Below are positions 59,595-64,000 of a DNA stretch of 64,000 bases, piece after piece. Position numbers and translations under genes: made by a program. The notes beneath the pieces are model-generated. The model saw only the letters and a list, made by a program, of their open reading frames with translations, made no database searches and was not told the origin of the DNA. The DNA lies in assembly GCA_029168955.1 (NCBI GenBank), contig JAPDOI010000137.1:517501-581500 (forward strand), given 5' to 3'. Each line of letters opens with the position of its first letter. Position 1 is the first letter of the stretch. The stretch comes from Aplectana chamaeleonis. Its lineage: Eukaryota; Nematoda; Chromadorea; Rhabditida; Cosmocercidae.

Positions 59595-59954
59595 CGGCCA
59601 ACAAGAAAGCGGGCGGGTAGGGCATATCGAATTCAAGTTTGGGGGCCGTATAGGCTAACAATGGCTCGTTTATAGCCGTGCTCGGGACATTATTGTTGTA
59701 ATGGACACATGTACATTCGATTTCTGGTAAGAACACGAGGACCGTTTTCATCGTGGACACTGCCTTTAATATAAAATTGTTTTTGATTTTTGCGCATTGC
59801 ATCGCTTATTCCTGCCTGACACCTAAGTTTTGTATTGAACTCAGCAATCTTGTAATATAAAATTCTTTATTGTTATTGAAATTCACTTTGAAAAAAGAAG
59901 AAATTTACAGGGAGCGCCAAAATTACGAACAATCGATAAATGATTGGTGGAAAC

Positions 59955-60500
59955 TTAATCGAAATGCAAAAACATGATCAGCATCCAGTAGGATTTCATA
60001 CCCATAGGGAGCGCATCGACCGTGGCACGCAAATGATTTCTCCAAAAAATTGACCAACGGATGCGGTTTTTCGTAATCTTTGACTCTAAAGAAAAAACAT
60101 TTATCTTGCGGACTTCACTCTGGAGAGCTAGACGGCGTTTGATTAAGACGATGAAATCGGGGAAGTTCTGTTGTTTTCCTTCTTGGACGACCTTTACGGA
60201 GGGGGATCGTTCAATCCAAAGGTTGGCCAACGAACACACTTTGTTCCTGGGTAGATCCAGGAAGTTGGACCAGTTGATTTTAACTTCGACGACCCGTTTT
60301 GCGTCGCGGCGGAATTATGTATTGGCTTGGATACTGATAGTTCCCGTAAGGACATAACGTTGATTTCCACATCCAAAAGGCATGCGCCGAATAGTTTGAC
60401 GTATACAGGTACGCGGACCCTCTTGAGCCTTGCTGGATCTACTAGGCCAAACACCTTCACGATCCAGCTCGACGATGGATTGACGGTGACCCGATGACTT
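59955..60500 (-). pseudogene. Possible decayed retroelement or gene fragment, unidentified
   Basis: Codon-like minus-strand sequence runs across two frames: VFGLVDPARLKRVRVPVYVK and LFGACLLDVEINVM (60194-60460), then WIERSPSVKVVQEGKQ and VDALPMGMKSYWMLI (59955-60239). The order hints at an LTR-retroelement protease-like region ending in a YW motif, but no D-T/S-G active site is visible. Identity is open. Confidence 0.25.
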
Positions 60501-61038
60501 CATCACTACAAAAAAGGGCAATAAAATGGTTACTATAGCTGGGCTATAATGCAAACATTAAATTAATCAAAAATGAACCCTCGGAAATTTCCGATAATCG
60601 AGATTTAGAATGTTTTCCCGTGAAACACAGCAGGGCTTCGTGGTTGACTCACTTCTTCTCTTGGTATCATTAGTACCTAATTTCGGATTAATCACTAATA
60701 AACCTTAACTGCCCTCGGAAAAAAAAACATTTCCAGGAAAATCGCATTTAAATTAGCTATCTCTCACAAACAACTTATGGTTCTTCCCGTTTCCACGTGA
60801 TGTAATGAAATGAATGACTAAGCCATAATCTATCACTCAGCACGCGTTTGTCATACTCACATAAAACATATGAAACATTTTAAATATGTACGGAGATGGC
60901 TCTGAAGCTACGTTTCTAAGGGCACCAAGTATCTAAAACGCGACAACTTGGCTTCAGTCACCGTGCATGATCAAATTCGTGCTGTTATATATGATGTCCT
61001 CACTTATGCTATCCACCCTTTCTATTCACTCCTAGATA
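60501..61038. other. Nothing recognised
   Basis: AT-rich sequence between the fragment at 59955-60500 and the TIR element at 61039. Confidence 0.5.
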
Positions 61039-61532
61039 CAGCCCACGGCAACGGAAAAAGATGATTGTGCGGTTGCGTATTTCCATTAAGCATACTGTTG
61101 GTTGATCCATAATCGACGGCAAAGCTGTAGTTTTCTCCTGAATTTCAGAGAAAGATTATCGGAAACCTTGGAAACGGTGAGCTTTACCCCAAACACAAAC
61201 ATTATCAATATATCTGTGGTCTTTACCATGGACACACGTACTCTGGCAAACTGGGGCGTCGACAACAGGTTGATCCGCCCACCATAAGTCGCCGCTGGCC
61301 AACGCGCCGATATTCGGCGGGGCCGTGGCCGCGAGTTATGATCTGGTCGACGTCGAGCTGTTGCACAGCTAGCGCTCTAGATACAAGGGAAGTATACGAC
61401 GCATTTTTCAGGCATATTGCGAATGATGAGAGCGCAGCCGATTCAGTTACCCAAGTTTGCTGTACTTTGGCCCCGCCCAGCATCTGGAGGTCCTGCCTAT
61501 CCAGTGGTGACCCAAGTAGAGGCTGGGCGACC

Positions 61533-61628
61533 GACCGCGACGCGTGTTGGTGTGCCGACCACGACGAGTGTCGGTGTGCTGACCGCGATTGGTGTTGGTA
61601 AGCCGGCCCCGACGCGTGTCGATGTAAA
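61533..61628 (+). repeat. 24-bp tandem repeat, four units
   Basis: Four consecutive 24-bp units begin GACCGCGACGCGTGTTGGTG, GACCACGACGAGTGTCGGTG, GACCGCGATTGGTGTTGGTA and GGCCCCGACGCGTGTCGATG. The period is a multiple of 3, so a Val/Thr-rich frame stays open, but no gene context supports it. Confidence 0.85.
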
Positions 61629-61927
61629 GTAGTTCCTAAGCTAGATGAAACAGTCTTGTAGGAGGTGAACCGCTGCTAAATAGGCCGCTAAACGCGACAC
61701 ATTGAGTTGTCAACAGCCCGACAACAGGCGGACGTAGCTGGGCAACGGGCAGGTCTCAGACTGACAATACGCGCGATTTGGCTTGTCAACAGGGAGCGGT
61801 TTACGTGATGACAACTTATAAACCTGTTTTCGACGCGCCAGTTTGCCTGAGCAGGAATAACAAGAAAAAATGATTTTTTTGCTGATATTTCCATGTTTTG
61901 TGATTTTTTTTATTCCTGCGTGTATTC

Positions 61928-61971
61928 ATAGTAGAGACTTTAGGTATACATAGTAGAGACTTCAGGTATAC
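61928..61971 (+). repeat. Short tandem duplication (about 22 bp x 2)
   Basis: CATAGTAGAGACTTTAGGTA and CATAGTAGAGACTTCAGGTA follow each other directly with one difference. Confidence 0.8.
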
Positions 61972-62329
61972 TGATAATGTCTATGTGTGGGGGAAAACTT
62001 TTTCAACGTTCCCGATAATTTTTCTTCGGGAGTAAGGAGAAAATTACAACTTTGAAGTCGATTATGGAGCAACCTGCAAAATGCTTAGTAGAAATACGCA
62101 ACCGCATAACCGCTTTATTCAGTTACCGTGGACTGTGCGAAGGATTGATTATGCGAAAAGTAGCATGACTAATCATTCTGAAAATATAACGCTGATGAAG
62201 CAAAAAAAATAAGGGACCACTAAAAGAAGCTTATTCATCACAACCTCTTCTAATTCGTTATTCGCCGTTTGGAAACGTGTCTGAGCTTTATATGCTCGCT
62301 GTATCAAGACGCTCTCCTGTTGTTCCACC

Positions 62330-62412
62330 TCTACTGCTCCAGCATCCAGTAGCGCAGTTGCAAGAAGCACCGCTGTTACCGCACGCGGTCGTGTTCGATC
62401 CCCGTCCAAGCT
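62330..62412 (+). repeat. Second tRNA-like (SINE-head) sequence
   Basis: AGTAGCGCAGTTGCAAGAAG contains an A-box pattern and GTGTTCGATCCCCG about 45 bp downstream contains a B-box pattern. The spacing is right for a tRNA, but acceptor and T stems are poor. The minus-strand frame 62173-62490 over it is therefore likely non-coding. Confidence 0.4.
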
Positions 62413-63353
62413 CCACAAAGCCCATCGACAGCCGGTAAAAATTCTATTTGACTTGTACGAAAGCGCAAGGTAATTGACTGACCTTAACATAGGCTAATCC
62501 ACGTCCGCGCAAAACACACAAACACATTCAAATTCTCTACCAAACGTAAATAATCAACGCTGAGAAACTTATCCTTTCATCTTCGAAAATGTTTATGAAA
62601 AAAGTGAATGCAATGAAAGAGGTACAGGGAACAAAGTATTCCATGACGCCTCCTATTCCTAACGACCCTCCTTCGAAACTGTAAGCCAGTCGGTGTAGGC
62701 ATCGGAGCATTTGGTATCCTAACATGAAAAATTGTCCCGCTGTCTGCATTGACTGGCACGGACTTTCTGGAAAAAATTCCTCTCGCCAAGTTCTAGCCAG
62801 TATGATCTCGTCATCGTAGAACTTCTTGTACGTGCAAAGTTGAGGATCTCATCACACAAAGAGTACCAATTGACCCAATTTTGAACGACCTCATAAACGT
62901 CATGCAACAATTCAATTTCAGACTTTTTTCGATGACCTAGATTTCAAATTCAGCTTTTTCCCAGCTCCCTCCTACCATTTCATCTTAAGCGAGTTCTACT
63001 GTATCAAAAATCTTCTACGATAATTCCAGAGTAAACTCATGCCATCCAAGCAGAATTCTAATCAGCGATTATTTCTGAATAACATGGTTTCTCTTCTTCA
63101 CCATTACTGGTCCTCATAAACCGAAAAAAAAGCTCAGCATTGCAACATTCTTGAGGGGCACACAGTGAGCAAGGGGGAGGCACATTAAGTATATTTCACA
63201 AGTTCAGCATTCAGTGTTCAAACAAGTTCCCGAGTCTTGTCGTCTAACAAAGGCAGAATCTGTACAGGGGCACATAAATCTAAAAAAAACGTGTGCATTA
63301 CTTAGACATATCTTTAGTATAAAGAGAAACAATATGAGATTGTCGCGAGTTTC
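62413..63353. other. Nothing recognised
   Basis: No coding motif or clear repeat; frames of about 60-70 codons overlap each other on the minus strand. Confidence 0.45.
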
Positions 63354-63790
63354 TCGCTATTTGAATTTGACGATTTTTCACGCTTTCAGCATAAGTATTT
63401 TGGCCAAGTGCCATATATCATTTGAAAGCTTTCCATCTAACGCTTCTTTCCACTTTGGCCAGAGCCCATTCATTCTAACAAACAGTGGAATTCAGTAGTA
63501 ATTTTCAATACTGATAATTTTTGAGCTTTTGTTTTCAGATAGAACGATAAAGCTGCCCGAACCGATGGATTGTTTAAGCCACCTTAGAGGTATGGATGGA
63601 AATGTTTGCGGAATTTCTGGATGGACGGTAAATACCGATTTTTTGCGAATTTTGTGAGACTTCGAACTGGGCTTTCCTGATTTATCCAATCAGCTTCGGC
63701 AGCAAAACTTCGACGTTGAGTATTACGTGCAAGTCCTTACCCAATAGTATTTACATATTTTGTCAATAACCGATCATATTTCAAAAATAA
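63354..63790. repeat. Dispersed repeat, copy without the TTAA MITE
   Basis: TTTGACGATTTTTCACGC, CTAACGCTTCTTTCCACTT, AATTCAGTAGTAAT, then directly TACTGATAATTTTTGAG and AAGCCACCTTAGAGG match the other copy. This gives the empty-site sequence for 45680-46136. Confidence 0.65.
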
Positions 63791-64000
63791 GATTTTCGCC
63801 GTAAGTACCGACCTCTGAAAAAAAGATCGATAATTGAAAAAACCAATATCATTGCGTAGGAACTTGCTCATTATACTTAACTTTGAAATCTCGCGGCAAA
63901 AACTGATTTTAAAAAACAGGGAAGCCCGAGGCCGCAAAACCTTGAAATTCGCAATGAAATTAATGCTTACGCTCCGCCGAGATTTTGCGCAAATGCTATT

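Larger units (their letters stand above)
58482..59769. mobile_element. Large TTAA-flanked element of the AGGCAGTG family with about 200-bp inverted termini
   Basis: The left end TTAATGGCAGTGTTCTCGA and right end TCGTGGACACTGCCTTTAA are inverted repeats. The match continues inward through CCGGAAATCGAATGTACC and a segment with GCCCACCCC to about 200 bp on each side. TTAA flanks the ends (58482-58485, 59766-59769). It contains the nested element 58652-59590. Confidence 0.75.
61039..62135. mobile_element. TIR element, about 1.1 kb, CCACGGCAAC family
   Basis: Left arm 61039-61142 (CAGCCCACGGCAACGGAAAA, TGCGGTTGCGTATTTCCATT, TCCATAATCGACGGCAAAGC) and right arm about 62035-62135 are inverted repeats of about 100 bp. 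The interior contains the 61200-61500 repeat with an SL1-like stretch, a 24-bp tandem repeat (61533-61628) and a short direct repeat (61928-61971). No transposase seen. Confidence 0.8.

Noticed and set aside
62173..62490. 105-codon minus-strand frame
   Set aside because: It overlaps a tRNA-like sequence on the other strand and ends in low-complexity sequence; no splice sites fit.

Overview
The window looks like nuclear DNA of a nematode, most likely clade V and possibly strongylid or hookworm-like. The only recognisable host gene is a syntaxin-1 gene of the UNC-64 type. It is split into exons bounded by GT/AG, with two tiny introns (58 and 97 bp) beside very large ones. The rest is a dense patchwork of short DNA transposons, a satellite array and a decayed LINE. 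I see no operons, ribosome binding sites or dense coding typical of bacteria. The species is an inference; the coding match to UNC-64 is strong.

Host gene: six exons on the minus strand (39549-39662, 30752-30851, 30440-30495, 9610-9814, 9418-9512, 9243-9359) join in phase to give residues 1-229 of syntaxin. They cover the N-terminus, the Habc bundle, the linker and the first half of the SNARE motif, ending at the zero-layer glutamine. The last exons (rest of the SNARE motif and the membrane anchor) lie left of base 1. Intron 1 is 8.7 kb, intron 3 is 20.6 kb and intron 6 exceeds 9.2 kb. A GC-rich block with a CRE-like site at about 39700-39990 is the likely 5' region.

Intron 3 holds the most striking structure: about 9.5 kb of a 113/117-bp satellite (family A, 14601-24079), a broken RTE-like LINE on the plus strand (24080-26600), a shorter array of a related 112-bp satellite (family B, 26616-27745), and diverged units of a third relative (family C) at both outer edges. 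Each unit carries a short hairpin. A 125-bp insertion with a 12-bp duplication sits inside the LINE.

Elsewhere I find several mobile elements with readable boundaries. There are hAT-type elements with 8-bp target duplications (33949-34206, 50119-52372, 55750-56058). There is a TTAA-flanked MITE family with termini AGGCAGTGTTCACGATGA scattered over the window, including a three-layer nest at 58482-59769. There are long-terminal-inverted-repeat elements at 6764-7180, 7447-7978, 8257-8455, 40409-40984 and 61039-62135, and 155-157-bp elements at 2744-2900 and 58138-58292. Two pairs of dispersed paralogous repeats preserve the empty sites of some insertions. One repeat family contains a sequence close to the nematode SL1 spliced leader. 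The 24 kb upstream of the gene (40-64 kb) shows no convincing protein-coding gene.
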